64,000 nucleotides of DNA from Chryseolinea soli. Lineage in GTDB: Bacteria; Bacteroidota; Bacteroidia; Cytophagales; Cyclobacteriaceae. Position 1 is the stretch's first letter. Each line of letters begins with the position of its first letter. The notes below the pieces were generated by a model. The model ran no database searches and was not told the DNA's origin. It worked only from the letters and a program-made list of their open reading frames with translations. The translations under genes were made by a program, and so were the position numbers. Of this stretch, positions 43,102-52,613 are shown in pieces. Location of the stretch: assembly GCF_003589925.1 (NCBI RefSeq), contig NZ_CP032382.1, positions 744,001 to 808,000 of the forward strand. Direction: 5' to 3'.

Positions 43102-44754
43102 TCAAAGGCTCAGGATGAAATTGGAGAGGCTGTCACCCTGGTTTAGCTTCAGCTTTTTGCGCAAGCGATACCGGGAGATCCGGAGGCTATCGGGCGAAAT
43201 GCCCAGAATGGTGGAGATATCTTTGGAGGGCAGGTTCAGGCGGATCAGGGCGGCCAGGCGCGTGTCGGCCGCGGTGATGTCGGAAGAGAGTTTTTGGAGC
43301 TGGTCGAAGAAATTTTGGTGTACTTGCTCGAAAATGTGGCGGAAGTCATCCCAATCCTTGTCCTGCACAAAATTGTGGTCGATGAGCTTGATCAGGTTGG
43401 TGATCTTTTTGCGCTGGTCTTTGAGATCTTCCTGCAAGGCCTCCTGGAGCTTGGCCTTGATGTCGTCCATCATTTTGTTTTTGCTGATGATGTGCAGCGT
43501 GTGAGCGGCCAGCGATTTGGACCGGTTCTCCAGCGCATGCTGAAGCTGGTGTTCGTGCAGGTGGGCATTTTCCAACTCCACGTGCATGAGCTTTTGCTGC
43601 GACTCTTTTAATTCCAGTTGTGATTCTTTCAACTCGATCAGTTCCTTGTCCTGCCGGATCTTCAACCGCTGCCGGCTGATGATGGCTGCCGCCAGCAACA
43701 ACACCAGCCCAATGCCCGACGCCAACGAGATCTTGACCACTGAATTCAACTGGCGGTCGCTCTCCAATGCACTGATCTCGCCATTCTTTCGCTCCAATTC
43801 AAAAAACGTTTGCAACAGCCCCAACTGGCGGCGGGTCTCTTCGCCGTAGATCTCTTCATACAAAGTGCGCCCCTTCTCCAGGTTCGCATAGGCCTCCTGA
43901 TAAAGACCGGCCTGGTTATAGACTTTGCCCAGATCTTTGTAGGCGCTGGTGGCTTGGTATTTGTCATTGAGGCGCAGGGCGAGGTTGAGCGCTCTGGTAG
44001 AAAAGCGAATGGCGGGTTCGTTTTCTCCTTTCTTCCGGTGCACATCGGCGAGGTTGTTCAGGTTCACGATCATCGAGAGACTGTCGCGTGTGAGCTCGTT
44101 GAGCCCGAGGGACCGGAGAAAATAATAACGGGCCGTGTCGAGCTGATTCAGGTCTTCATAGATGCTGCCGATGTTTTCGAGAATGATGGACGTTCCCCGC
44201 ACATCGTTGGCATGTTCATAGTACGACAGCGCCTTGTGTTGGAACTCCAGTGCTTCAGGGTACTGTTGTTTTTTTTCGCTGAGCCGGCCGAGGCTGCCAT
44301 AGGTGTCGGCGATGCCTTTCAGATTTTCTGAATCCTGGTAGAGCTTTAACGCACGGTTGTGTTTTTCGAGCGCCAGGTCGGGTTGGCGGATGGTGTAGTA
44401 GACCAACCCCAGCTGGTTCAGGTTCCGGGCCAGCGCCTCCGTATTTCGCGACAATTCGTATAAAGTTTCTGCCTTGAGCAAGTGGTTAAGGGCCTCTTCA
44501 TAAAACCCCTGGCGATAAAAAATTTCACCCACCAGGTAGTGACCGTAGGCCGTGCCCTCGGTGTAGCCCTGGTCTTGCGCCCGGCGAAGGGCTTCCTGCG
44601 CCCTGACAAAAGCGGAATCGGGCCGGGTGAAAAGCATCGCCTCCGCGCGGCGATACGATGCGTCGATGCTTTGGATGGCGGCATCCTGGGCATGAACATG
44701 CAGGGTTAGGATGGTCGTCAGGGCGGTGAGGGCGTAGCGTAATTTGCTTTTCAC
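43102..44754 (-). CDS. TPR, membrane and HTH regulator
   Basis: The 550-residue protein starts at a GTG (44752-44754); a nearby ATG is out of frame. It has a signal peptide (TALTTILTLHVHAQ), six to seven TPR repeats (about 25-310), one membrane helix (about 340-362), a long coiled coil (about 365-430) and a C-terminal helix-turn-helix (LAALIRLNLPSKDISTILGISPDSLRISRYRLRKKL). This design, a periplasmic TPR sensor linked to a cytoplasmic LuxR-like HTH, is common in Bacteroidota. Its target and signal are unknown. It faces away from the permease at 44994. Confidence 0.9.
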   Translation of the reverse strand: MKSKLRYALTALTTILTLHVHAQDAAIQSIDASYRRAEAMLFTRPDSAFVRAQEALRRAQDQGYTEGTAYGHYLVGEIFYRQGFYEEALNHLLKAETLYELSRNTEALARNLNQLGLVYYTIRQPDLALEKHNRALKLYQDSENLKGIADTYGSLGRLSEKKQQYPEALEFQHKALSYYEHANDVRGTSIILENIGSIYEDLNQLDTARYYFLRSLGLNELTRDSLSMIVNLNNLADVHRKKGENEPAIRFSTRALNLALRLNDKYQATSAYKDLGKVYNQAGLYQEAYANLEKGRTLYEEIYGEETRRQLGLLQTFFELERKNGEISALESDRQLNSVVKISLASGIGLVLLLAAAIISRQRLKIRQDKELIELKESQLELKESQQKLMHVELENAHLHEHQLQHALENRSKSLAAHTLHIISKNKMMDDIKAKLQEALQEDLKDQRKKITNLIKLIDHNFVQDKDWDDFRHIFEQVHQNFFDQLQKLSSDITAADTRLAALIRLNLPSKDISTILGISPDSLRISRYRLRKKLKLNQGDSLSNFILSL

Positions 44755-44993
44755 GGTGTCATGCGATGGATGCCGTAAAAATAGAGGGGCAATGTTTTGT
44801 CAGGTTTACCGGAATGTTATGACTGTTAATATGGAGGAGATGATCCGGACGACGCAGATTCGACCCTGCGCACCGCGGTCAGAAACGGACACCCGTCATC
44901 ATAAGTGAACATGCCAGTGGTAAAAATGGCCTTAAATTTTGGTTTCTGAGGGTGGTATGACGTTTGTCAGTACCTCATCCAAGACCTATACTT

Positions 44994-47474
44994 ATGCTAA
45001 AAAATTATGCCCTGCTTTTTTTGCGCAACCTGAGGCGCCAGAAATTATTCTCATCCATCAACCTCTTGGGGCTGTCGGTCAGCATGGCCAGTACGTTACT
45101 CATCTACTTGTACGTGCGGCAGGAATTTAGCTTTGACAATTTTCATCCACATAGCGAACGCCTGTATCGCGTCAATCAAACCTTTATCTGGGGCGAGAAC
45201 CGGAACAGCCAGTTTTCGCGAACCGGCCCGGGTGTGGCCCACGCGCTGCTCGAAGAACTTCCCGAAGTGGAAATGACGACGAGTCTGCATACTCCCGGTG
45301 ATTTCATTATTTCTTATGTGAAGCCGAACAACGAAGTGGTAACCTTTGAAGAGAACAGAATACTGTCGGCCGACACCAATTTTTTCAAGGTCCTCAACTT
45401 CCCCCTGTTGCAGGGCGACGCAGCATCGGCTTTCCGCCAAGCCAACACAATGGTGATGACGCGATCGACCGCCGTGAAATATTTTGGCAACGAAAATCCC
45501 ATCGGAAAAATGGTGCGCCTGGGGGCTCCGAATACCGACGCCCAACAAACCTATGAAGTGACCGGTGTGATGGAAGACACCCCCGAAAATTCAACGATGC
45601 AATTCAACGTGTTGTTATCCTCAAAAGGATTTCCGCTGGAGCGGATGGCATGGAGTTGGGTTTGGACACAACTGGAAACTTTTGTGCTGCTGCGACCCGA
45701 TGCCAACATCGCTGCCGTGCGCGAAAAACTACAGACCATCCCGCGCAAACGCGCCGAAGAATCGATCAAGGCGGCCATGGGCATGACGTATGATGAATAC
45801 ATTGCTTCGGGAAAAAAGTGGGAACTGTTCCTGCAACCGATCAACACGCTTCACTTACCGGAATATCCCGTTGTCGGATCGTTTCCAGACACCGGCAACA
45901 TCACGGTGATCTATTCTTTTATCGGCGCCGCCATCTTTATCGTGCTATTGTCGTGCGTCAACTTCATGAACCTCTCTACCGCACAATTCACGCGACGCAT
46001 CAAGGAAGCCAGCATTCGAAAAATATTGGGGCTGAACAAAAAAGACTTGGGCCTCAGCTATTTCTTTGAAGCGCTCATCTTTTGTCTGCTGGCCCTGGTG
46101 GTGGCCATCGTCCTCTCGCAACTCTTGCTTCCGGCGTTCAACTTCATCACCGGCAAACATCTTGCACTTTCATTTTTTGGCGACCTCTGGATGTCGGGCG
46201 GATTGCTGGCACTCGCGCTCTTCATGGCCTTGATCTCGTCCAGCTATCCGGCGCTGTTCCTCACCACCTTCAATCCCGTGGAGGCCATCAAAGGAAAATC
46301 AAGGGTGGGCCGTGAGGGCAAATCGTTCCGCAATGTGCTGGTGGTATTTCAATTCAGCGTCTCTATTATTCTCATCATTTGCACGGCCGTCGTGTTTCAA
46401 CAACTGAAATATGTATCCGAAAAAGATATTGGCTTTGACCGGGAAAATCTGTTGGTGTTGCACCATGTGGAACACGCGAACAACCGGGTAAACCTGGCGC
46501 ATGATGCCGAAAGTGTGCCGGGTGCCGTCAGCGCCACCTGGTGTGCATCGGCGCCACCGTATATCTATGGCGGCGACTCGTTTTCGGCCGAAGGACAAAC
46601 CGATCTGAAGTTTCCGCTGAACTACACCGGTGGCGATGAAAACTACATTCCCACATTGGGCATCAAAGTAAAGTTCGGCCGGAATTTTGACGCAGGGATC
46701 CCCGCCGATTCCAACCGCGTGATCCTCAACGAGAGCGCTGTACGCCGGATTGGCTGGACGCTGGATGAATCCGTCATCGGAAAGAAACTCGCCTATCCCA
46801 ACAGCGGCGTCGACGCGACCTTTGAGGTCATTGGCGTGGTGGCCGACTTCAACTACTGGAGCCTGGATGGTCCCATCGAACCCCTCGGCATCTTCAACAT
46901 GAAAAACAAAATGATCGAAGACGACGGCAACGATTTCATGGTCCTGAAAATAGCGCCACAAAACAGCGAGGCCTGGCAAGCCACGCTGGCCGGTCTCCAA
47001 AAAGTCTGGAAACAACACGCCGGCGACACGCCCTTCCAATATTCGTTTGTCGACAAGAACTTTGCGGAAACTTTTGCTACCCATGAACAATTCGGAAAAG
47101 TGCTGCGCGTGATGGCCTCCCTGGCCATTCTGATCGCCAGTCTGGGTTTGTTGGGAATGATCGTCTATTCACTAGAGCAACGCACCAAAGAGATCGGCAT
47201 CCGCAAAGTGGTAGGCGCTTCCGTATTCAATATCTTGGTGTTGATATCCTCAGGCTATACCAAACTGATCGCCGTTGCTTTCGTGATCGGGGCGCCGGTA
47301 TCCTATTGGATGATGGGCATTTGGCTGGAGGATTTTGCTTACGCGATCAAACCATCGGTGTGGATCTTCGTTGTGACAGGGGCTAGCACACTTTTACTGG
47401 CCATGGCCATTACCGGCTATCATGCTGTGAAAGCTGCGTTAACAAATCCGGTGGATGTGTTGAAAGATGAATAA
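44994..47474 (+). CDS. FtsX/MacB-type ABC transporter permease
   Basis: The ATG at 44994 (826 residues) opens the usual MLKNYALLFLRNLRRQKLFSSINLLGLS membrane entry. It has the duplicated architecture: periplasmic MacB-like domain, FtsX block (NFMNLSTAQFTRRIKEASIRKILG), second periplasmic domain and FtsX block (EQRTKEIGIRKVVGASV). No prefix domain and no PadR gene accompany this one, unlike the copies at 3686 and 56339. The ATPase partner is encoded elsewhere; the substrate is unknown. Confidence 0.92.
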   Translation: MLKNYALLFLRNLRRQKLFSSINLLGLSVSMASTLLIYLYVRQEFSFDNFHPHSERLYRVNQTFIWGENRNSQFSRTGPGVAHALLEELPEVEMTTSLHTPGDFIISYVKPNNEVVTFEENRILSADTNFFKVLNFPLLQGDAASAFRQANTMVMTRSTAVKYFGNENPIGKMVRLGAPNTDAQQTYEVTGVMEDTPENSTMQFNVLLSSKGFPLERMAWSWVWTQLETFVLLRPDANIAAVREKLQTIPRKRAEESIKAAMGMTYDEYIASGKKWELFLQPINTLHLPEYPVVGSFPDTGNITVIYSFIGAAIFIVLLSCVNFMNLSTAQFTRRIKEASIRKILGLNKKDLGLSYFFEALIFCLLALVVAIVLSQLLLPAFNFITGKHLALSFFGDLWMSGGLLALALFMALISSSYPALFLTTFNPVEAIKGKSRVGREGKSFRNVLVVFQFSVSIILIICTAVVFQQLKYVSEKDIGFDRENLLVLHHVEHANNRVNLAHDAESVPGAVSATWCASAPPYIYGGDSFSAEGQTDLKFPLNYTGGDENYIPTLGIKVKFGRNFDAGIPADSNRVILNESAVRRIGWTLDESVIGKKLAYPNSGVDATFEVIGVVADFNYWSLDGPIEPLGIFNMKNKMIEDDGNDFMVLKIAPQNSEAWQATLAGLQKVWKQHAGDTPFQYSFVDKNFAETFATHEQFGKVLRVMASLAILIASLGLLGMIVYSLEQRTKEIGIRKVVGASVFNILVLISSGYTKLIAVAFVIGAPVSYWMMGIWLEDFAYAIKPSVWIFVVTGASTLLLAMAITGYHAVKAALTNPVDVLKDE

Positions 47475-47477
47475 AGC

Positions 47478-47509
47478 TTGCCTCACTTAGCCTTTATATT
47501 TTAACTTTC
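47478..47509 (+). promoter_or_regulatory. Promoter candidate of the NUDIX gene
   Basis: TTG (47478-47480) and TAACTTTC (47502-47509), 21 bases apart, match the Bacteroidota consensus at all but the last base. The ATG at 47536 is 26 bases downstream. Confidence 0.45.
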
Positions 47510-47535
47510 ATTCACACATCTGAATTCTGCTATTG

Positions 47536-47934
47536 ATGGAAGTAATCGACAAGCTTGCCTGGATTGAATTAAAAGACAAACAGATCCTATCCACCAGGTC
47601 TTTTGGCAAAGACAAGTATTATATCCCCGGCGGCAAACGGGAAGCCGGCGAGTCTGACGTGGACGCTTTGTGCAGGGAAATCCGGGAAGAGCTTTCCGTC
47701 CAATTGGATGAAGGAAGTATTGATTTCGTGGGTGTGTTCGAGGCGCAGGCGCATGGCAAGCCGGAGGGCACGATCGTGCGGATGACCTGCTATCGCGCGT
47801 CTTACTCCGGCACATTGGCGCCGGCAGCGGAAATAGAGGAAATGCGGTGGCTGCGGTTTGGTGATAAGGACAAAGTTGCCCCCGTCGATATTTTGATCTT
47901 TGATTTTTTAAAAGAACGGGATTTGATGGCGTGA
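47536..47934 (+). CDS. NUDIX hydrolase
   Basis: The ATG at 47536 gives 132 residues; a TTG just before it is less likely. The Nudix box G-x5-E-x7-REUxEE is intact (GKREAGESDVDALCREIREEL), with GG before it. Nudix enzymes cleave nucleoside diphosphate derivatives with Mg. The substrate, possibly an oxidised nucleotide, cannot be told from sequence. It is monocistronic; its stop is near the end of the convergent MORN-like gene. Confidence 0.93.
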   Translation: MEVIDKLAWIELKDKQILSTRSFGKDKYYIPGGKREAGESDVDALCREIREELSVQLDEGSIDFVGVFEAQAHGKPEGTIVRMTCYRASYSGTLAPAAEIEEMRWLRFGDKDKVAPVDILIFDFLKERDLMA

Positions 47935-47939
47935 TATGA

Positions 47940-49118
47940 CTACGGCTTATCGGGCGCCAGAGCATCCTTCAAAAAAGAAGAAACCGTATCAGGTTCTGCA
48001 CCGGGCTCCCGCTTTGCATAGGTGACGGACTTAACGAGTTTCCCATTTCTTTCAAAGGTCTTTTCATATCGTCTGGCCCGTTCGAAATCGCCATCGTAAA
48101 AAATTTCTGTCTTTAATCGGCCATTGTCATAATACTCCCTGGCAATACTGTCGGGCTGGTTGTCAAAATAGTATTCCTCGAGTTGAAGCTTTCCGTTTTC
48201 GTGATACGTCTTGTGAGCACCAGACAACACCCCTAGGTCGAGGTCCAAACCTTTGGATATCGTCTTCACGATGTTTCCGCTGAGCTGGATAATGTCCAAT
48301 GGTGTCAGATGGTCTTTATAGGAGAGCTCTTCCCGCAACACGCCGCTGGAATCATACAATCTATTGACGCCGATCAAGTAATCATTCTCGTAGGTCGATT
48401 CGCGCGCAAGCACCCCGTTGCGATAGAAGATTTTGAACAAACCATATTTCCGGCCTTCTCTGAAATCATATTCCTTTTCAAGTTTCCCATTGGCAAAGTA
48501 TCGCCTCGCTTTGCCATGGAACAAGCCATTCTTCATCTCCGTGCTTGCCGAAAGGGTATTATTAGCGCTCCAGACGTTCAAAACGCCATTGCCTTCCACC
48601 ACAGCATGCTCGTCTAGCTTCTTTCCGGTACTGTCATAACTTGCAACGCTCTGCCACAGCCTGTCATCTTTATAAATAAATATAGCTTCGACTTTTCTGT
48701 TTTTATGGTAGAGTCGCTCCTCTCCATCACGCTGGCCGTTCCTATAATTCGCTTCCATAGAAATCATTCCTGTCGAATTGTATAAAGTCGCTTTACCCTC
48801 GAGGGCGCCATTTGACCAGTTCTTAACATGAAACAAAATTCCGCGCTCGGTATACGACCTGCTCTCCCCTTGCAAGACACCCTGTTCATAATGTTCTTCT
48901 TTCTCAATTTTTCCATTGGGATAATACATCCGCATAAAACCATGCCGTTGCTTAATTTCATTTCCGTTGCTGGCTTTTGTGAGAACATACTCGTACTCGA
49001 GAACTTTATATTCCTTGCCTTCCGGGTCGTTTACATACTCCGCTTGGATCTCAACCTTTCCGCCACATGCCGTCAGCAGTACAATCAGGATCAGGGATGG
49101 AGCTAACAGGGGTTTCAT
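47940..49118 (-). CDS. YwqK/MORN-repeat lipoprotein
   Basis: The ATG at 49118 gives about 392 residues with a lipoprotein signal (LILIVLLTAC). The body consists of about ten short repeats of the form G-x-x-x-Y-Y-x-N-G-K-x-x-x-E (HGFMRMYYPNGKIEKEEHYEQGVLQGE, KARRYFANGKLEKEYDF, HKTYHENGKLQLEEYYFDN). These belong to the YwqK/MORN-variant family. The function is unknown; a surface or periplasmic scaffold is possible. It is the longer cousin of the protein at 74-1051. Confidence 0.88.
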   Translation of the reverse strand: MKPLLAPSLILIVLLTACGGKVEIQAEYVNDPEGKEYKVLEYEYVLTKASNGNEIKQRHGFMRMYYPNGKIEKEEHYEQGVLQGESRSYTERGILFHVKNWSNGALEGKATLYNSTGMISMEANYRNGQRDGEERLYHKNRKVEAIFIYKDDRLWQSVASYDSTGKKLDEHAVVEGNGVLNVWSANNTLSASTEMKNGLFHGKARRYFANGKLEKEYDFREGRKYGLFKIFYRNGVLARESTYENDYLIGVNRLYDSSGVLREELSYKDHLTPLDIIQLSGNIVKTISKGLDLDLGVLSGAHKTYHENGKLQLEEYYFDNQPDSIAREYYDNGRLKTEIFYDGDFERARRYEKTFERNGKLVKSVTYAKREPGAEPDTVSSFLKDALAPDKP

Positions 49119-49235
49119 AAAGGCACCAAAAGTAATGTTATGTAATCTTATGTTTATTTGTACAAAAATCAAACATCGTAGTCCTTTGGGCTACAGCATT
49201 GTAGGCATACACGTAATTCGCTGCACCCTACTTTC

Positions 49236-49706
49236 TCAGGGTATCCGAATGTTCTTCTCACCCGCCTTTAGCTTTTCAATTATCTTTCCGGCGTGCTTCA
49301 TCAGAGTTTCTTCTCTTGTAACAAAGCTCAGGTATTTCAGGATGTCCTGTTGCCGGGCTGGGGTGAGGGCGTTGAAATCTTTCAGTACTTTGTGTCGCTG
49401 CAGCTGCCGGCGGAAAACCGGTGACATGGTGTACTGCTTTTTTATTTTGTGCAGGTCTTGGGTGATCACAAAGTTGGCCGTTTCACCTACGGAAGCATTT
49501 GCTCCTTTCAAGGTGGGTGCGTTCACAAAGAGCCGGTAGGGATTGTCCTTCACGGGTACCAATGTTTTGGTGAAAGCAAAGCCGTTGACAGTGCCCTTTA
49601 CGTGGATTCTCCCCTTGGGGGATTTCATCTTGCGAGTGATGGTATCGGGAACATCGGCGCAGGTGTTGATGCCGGTTTTGTAGAGGGTTGCTTTGAATTT
49701 GGGCAT
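49236..49706 (-). CDS. DUF1905/YdeI-OmpD-associated family protein
   Basis: The 156-residue protein has an N-terminal DUF1905 barrel (about 5-85: FKATLYK, KGRIHVKGTVNGFAFTKTLVP, PYRLFVNAPTLKGANASVGETANF). It ends with a helical YdeI/OmpD-associated segment (LKDFNALTPARQQDILKYLSFVTREETLMKHAGKIIEKL). Members are cytosolic and linked to bacteriocin tolerance in some annotations, without firm biochemistry. It is a stand-alone gene. Confidence 0.85.
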   Translation of the reverse strand: MPKFKATLYKTGINTCADVPDTITRKMKSPKGRIHVKGTVNGFAFTKTLVPVKDNPYRLFVNAPTLKGANASVGETANFVITQDLHKIKKQYTMSPVFRRQLQRHKVLKDFNALTPARQQDILKYLSFVTREETLMKHAGKIIEKLKAGEKNIRIP

Positions 49707-49782
49707 AGGTTCTATCAGTTTTCACCGCAAAGTCGCAGAGGCGCAATGTCAACGCAAAGAAATGCAGGGGCTTCGCGACGCT

Positions 49783-50217
49783 TCACCGATTCGTTGTTCT
49801 TGCTATTCCGGCTGCTATCCCTGCGCGTATCATTCCGCCGTAGCCATCGTCATTCAGGAATTGGGTATAAAAGAGGGCTGTTTCGTAATTGTCCCGGGCG
49901 AGAATGAATTCTTGCAGGTCTTCGTAGTCTTTGGCGATGTTGAGATAGAGCGAGGGATAGGCGCCTTTCACCTGGACGTCGGGCACACGTTGTGCGTGGT
50001 CGAGGGCGGTTTTGTCCCACTGGAGTTTGCCTGATACTCCAGGTTGGTGGCGGGCCACGTAATGGGCAGCGATGAATTTTTCAAGATCGGTGGTGGCCTC
50101 ATCCCAGGCCTGCCGGAAAATCACTGCGGCAACCTCTCCCCGGCCCTCCCCTTCCAGGGTCATGCCTTGAGCACAGCGTTGGATGGTCTTGTTCTGAGGG
50201 TCGTAAAGCATTTGCAT
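49783..50217 (-). CDS. Hypothetical TPR-like soluble protein
   Basis: This 144-residue protein (MQMLYDPQNKTIQRCAQGMTLEGEGR) has two helical hairpins with TPR-like spacing (FRQAWDEATTDLEKFIAAHYVARHQ and YLNIAKDYEDLQEFILARDNYETAL). It lacks a signal peptide. A similar family is often annotated, doubtfully, as rRNA adenine methyltransferase; no methyltransferase motif is present here. Function unknown. Confidence 0.65.
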   Translation of the reverse strand: MQMLYDPQNKTIQRCAQGMTLEGEGRGEVAAVIFRQAWDEATTDLEKFIAAHYVARHQPGVSGKLQWDKTALDHAQRVPDVQVKGAYPSLYLNIAKDYEDLQEFILARDNYETALFYTQFLNDDGYGGMIRAGIAAGIARTTNR

Positions 50218-50419
50218 TAGGTCTCAAGATACAAATTACCGAATAAGCTTTTGACTGCCGGAACGAGATCCTGACAGCGATCGAGATGCCCGGCAAGCTT
50301 CTATTTTTAAAAGCCGACAGAAAAATGGGAATTGAACGGAAAACGAGCGCGAAATGGACACCGATTTTTTCCCTGGCCGCCAAATCTTTGCGTTCATATA
50401 AGTCTTAAAGCATAAAACT

Positions 50420-51058
50420 ATGAATGCAAAATTCTCCATTCTTCTATTGATCCTTACACTGTCACTCACCGGCAACGCACAATCGACGAAGACCTATGAT
50501 CTCCAAAAGCTTCTTAAAGAAAAGCAGCTCACCTTAATTCCTCCAAAACCGTACCCCATCACCGACGGCGACAAAAAGGGCGTAACCCTGGCCGGGGTTG
50601 CCTGGTTGAACGGAGTGGACTTTTCAACAGGGACCATTGAAGTCGACCTCCGGGGTCTTGATGTGCTTCAAAGGAGTTTTCTGGGAATCGCATTCCATGC
50701 CGTCGACAGCAACACCTATGATATCGTCTATTTCCGGCCGTTTAATTTTCAACATCCGGATCCCATCCGGAAAATTCACGCCGTTCAGTATATGGCCATG
50801 CCCGATTTTCCTTGGAATAAACTGAGAGATGAGCACAACGGCGTTTATGAAAAAGGCATCGACCCCGCACCAAAAGCCACGGACTGGTTCCATGCAAAGA
50901 TCGAAGTGACGGAAGACGAGATCAGGGTATATGTAAATAATGCAGCGACGCCTTCCCTGAAGGTGAAAAAGCTGAATACCCGAAAGAGCGGAAAAATAGG
51001 ATTGTGGAACGATGCACTGGAGGGCGATTTTGCAAACCTGACCATCCGCACACCTTAG
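50420..51058 (+). CDS. Secreted DUF1080/laminin-G-like protein
   Basis: The 212-residue protein has a signal peptide (ILLLILTLSLTGNAQ) and one beta-sandwich domain (GVAWLNGVDFSTGTIEVDLRGLDVLQRSFLGIAFHA in outline; later WFHAKIEVTEDEIRVYVNNAATPSLKVKKL). This is the concanavalin-like pattern of DUF1080 proteins, some of which are 3-keto-glycoside hydrolases. Catalytic residues cannot be assigned. It may bind or act on a glycan outside the cytoplasm. Confidence 0.75.
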   Translation: MNAKFSILLLILTLSLTGNAQSTKTYDLQKLLKEKQLTLIPPKPYPITDGDKKGVTLAGVAWLNGVDFSTGTIEVDLRGLDVLQRSFLGIAFHAVDSNTYDIVYFRPFNFQHPDPIRKIHAVQYMAMPDFPWNKLRDEHNGVYEKGIDPAPKATDWFHAKIEVTEDEIRVYVNNAATPSLKVKKLNTRKSGKIGLWNDALEGDFANLTIRTP

Positions 51059-51084
51059 TGCAAAAGATCAAGGAGTTGTGCCGG

Positions 51085-51489
51085 TCACAGCTCCTTCTTT
51101 TTTGTTGCTGCGTTGCAAACCATGGTCATCCCGTCTTCGATGGCTTTTACCACGACGGCGCTTTTATCCGTCAACCCATGCCGTTGTGAAATCCACTGGA
51201 CCTCGTTATAGGTGAGCCATACCTTTCCATTCTCGTCTTCCCACGCCAGGGCCTTCATCGGGAGGTCGAGTCCCGCGGTTTGTTTGTCCTGCATCAGCAC
51301 GGTACCTGCTTTGGGGTTTCCAAAAATTATTACTTCTGTCGGCCGAAGTGGAAGGCCGACCTCATCTGCATTCGCGGCGTGATCAATACAAATAAAAACG
51401 GTGAGGCCGTGGGATGACACCAGGGCCGCAAGCCGGTCGAGGGTTTCTTTTACTGAAAAGTCACTGAGAATATTTTTTAGACCCGACAT
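51085..51489 (-). CDS. DUF302 family protein
   Basis: The 134-residue protein matches DUF302: SVKETLDRLAALVSSHGLTVFICIDHAANADEVGLPLRPTEVIIFGNPKAGTVLM in outline, then LDLPMKALAWEDENGKVWLTYN. It lacks a signal peptide. DUF302 is a small alpha/beta domain that may bind a ligand in stress responses; its biochemical role is unknown. It stands between a secreted lectin-like gene (convergent) and the RDD-Coa1 gene. Confidence 0.9.
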   Translation of the reverse strand: MSGLKNILSDFSVKETLDRLAALVSSHGLTVFICIDHAANADEVGLPLRPTEVIIFGNPKAGTVLMQDKQTAGLDLPMKALAWEDENGKVWLTYNEVQWISQRHGLTDKSAVVVKAIEDGMTMVCNAATKKKEL

Positions 51490-51562
51490 TTGCCATTCAA
51501 TGTTTGATGCGTACCCAAGACATTCTTCACGTCAGCTTTTTACACCTGTGCTTGACTGATCC

Positions 51563-52327
51563 TTACTCTTTACTGAACTCGACCAGCTTCCATTCTTCAT
51601 GCGGTTCTTTTGTCAGAAAGACATTAACGGTGATATCTTTTTTATTACCCGTTACGTTGATCTCCAATTGTGCTTCCCCCCTTCCATTAACAATACTTAT
51701 ATTTCCTTTGGGCATCATTCCATAACCCTTGATTCCTCCGGTCTCCTCCAGGATCTCCTCATTGTGCTCTATTTCCTTCACGGCTATTTTGTAAGCGTCG
51801 GAATTTTTCAGGGCATTCCCGGCAAATAAAAATGAAAAGACGAAGAAAGCGAGTCCCACGCCTACCAAGGCCAACACCCGCGGAAGCTTCGCCGCCTTAT
51901 TGGGATTTTTAACAACAACGGTCTTCATGGATTTATCGCCCAATCGCTTTTTTTCCGGACTGACGGCGAGCGCGATAAACTCGACCGGCCACAGGATAAG
52001 AAACAGATTGCGGATTGCCAATCTTCCCGGTGAAGGAACTTCCTGAGGATTGTCCGCATCCCTGACCATAATACCCATGATCCATCTACCTGCGCTAATG
52101 CCCCGTATAGAATCCTTTGCGAAGTAGAGAAGAAATCCGGGAACTCCGACCAACCACAGGGTGGTCATGAATTTCGAGAAATTGTCGTTGTCCATAAAAC
52201 CTGGCCCGAGGATCAAGAAAATAAGCGCTACCATTAAAAACGTTATCACGAAATGGTCAATCAAAAAAGCGGCAATTCTCCTTTTCCGGCTGGAGACAGT
52301 CAGAACTTGTACGGGTTCGATGTTCAT
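51563..52327 (-). CDS. RDD membrane protein fused to a Coa1/Tim21-like domain
   Basis: The ATG at 52327 gives about 254 residues; an upstream start would add 56 residues unlike the family. Residues about 10-140 are an RDD domain with three helices (RKRRIAAFLIDHFVITFL, RGISAGRWIMGIMVRD). A fourth helix (about 160-180) leads into a Coa1/Tim21-type domain (AYKIAVKEIEHNEEILEETGG...INVTGNKKDITVNVFLTKE). The two-domain form occurs in Bacteroidota. Roles in membrane protein assembly or transport are guesses. Confidence 0.82.
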   Translation of the reverse strand: MNIEPVQVLTVSSRKRRIAAFLIDHFVITFLMVALIFLILGPGFMDNDNFSKFMTTLWLVGVPGFLLYFAKDSIRGISAGRWIMGIMVRDADNPQEVPSPGRLAIRNLFLILWPVEFIALAVSPEKKRLGDKSMKTVVVKNPNKAAKLPRVLALVGVGLAFFVFSFLFAGNALKNSDAYKIAVKEIEHNEEILEETGGIKGYGMMPKGNISIVNGRGEAQLEINVTGNKKDITVNVFLTKEPHEEWKLVEFSKE

Positions 52328-52613
52328 TTTTTCTGGTTTAATTTTATGCTGACATGCAACGGATGCCACAGAGGGCGTTTGGCGTGACCGGCTACTGTCG
52401 TGATTCGAAATGTACTGATTTTCCTTTACGGTTGCTATTCTTATTTGTACTCTCATCGGAGCGGAACGGCGCACCCGGTAAATAATTTTATACATCCGAA
52501 GGATAGGAATAGACAGCGACCCCTATTATCTTAGATCAATAGCTATCCAAGGCCACCCACCTGCGGGCCGTGGACGCATTCTCCGTTTAGGCAACATTCT
52601 AACCCCCAAAAAT

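Noticed and set aside
44855..44880. tRNA T-arm-like sequence (CGCAGATTCGACCCTGCG)
   Set aside because: No acceptor stem, D-arm or anticodon arm can be placed around it.
46299..47090. 263-codon open frame antisense to the permease at 44994-47474
   Set aside because: No domain, and the opposite strand encodes a clear FtsX permease.
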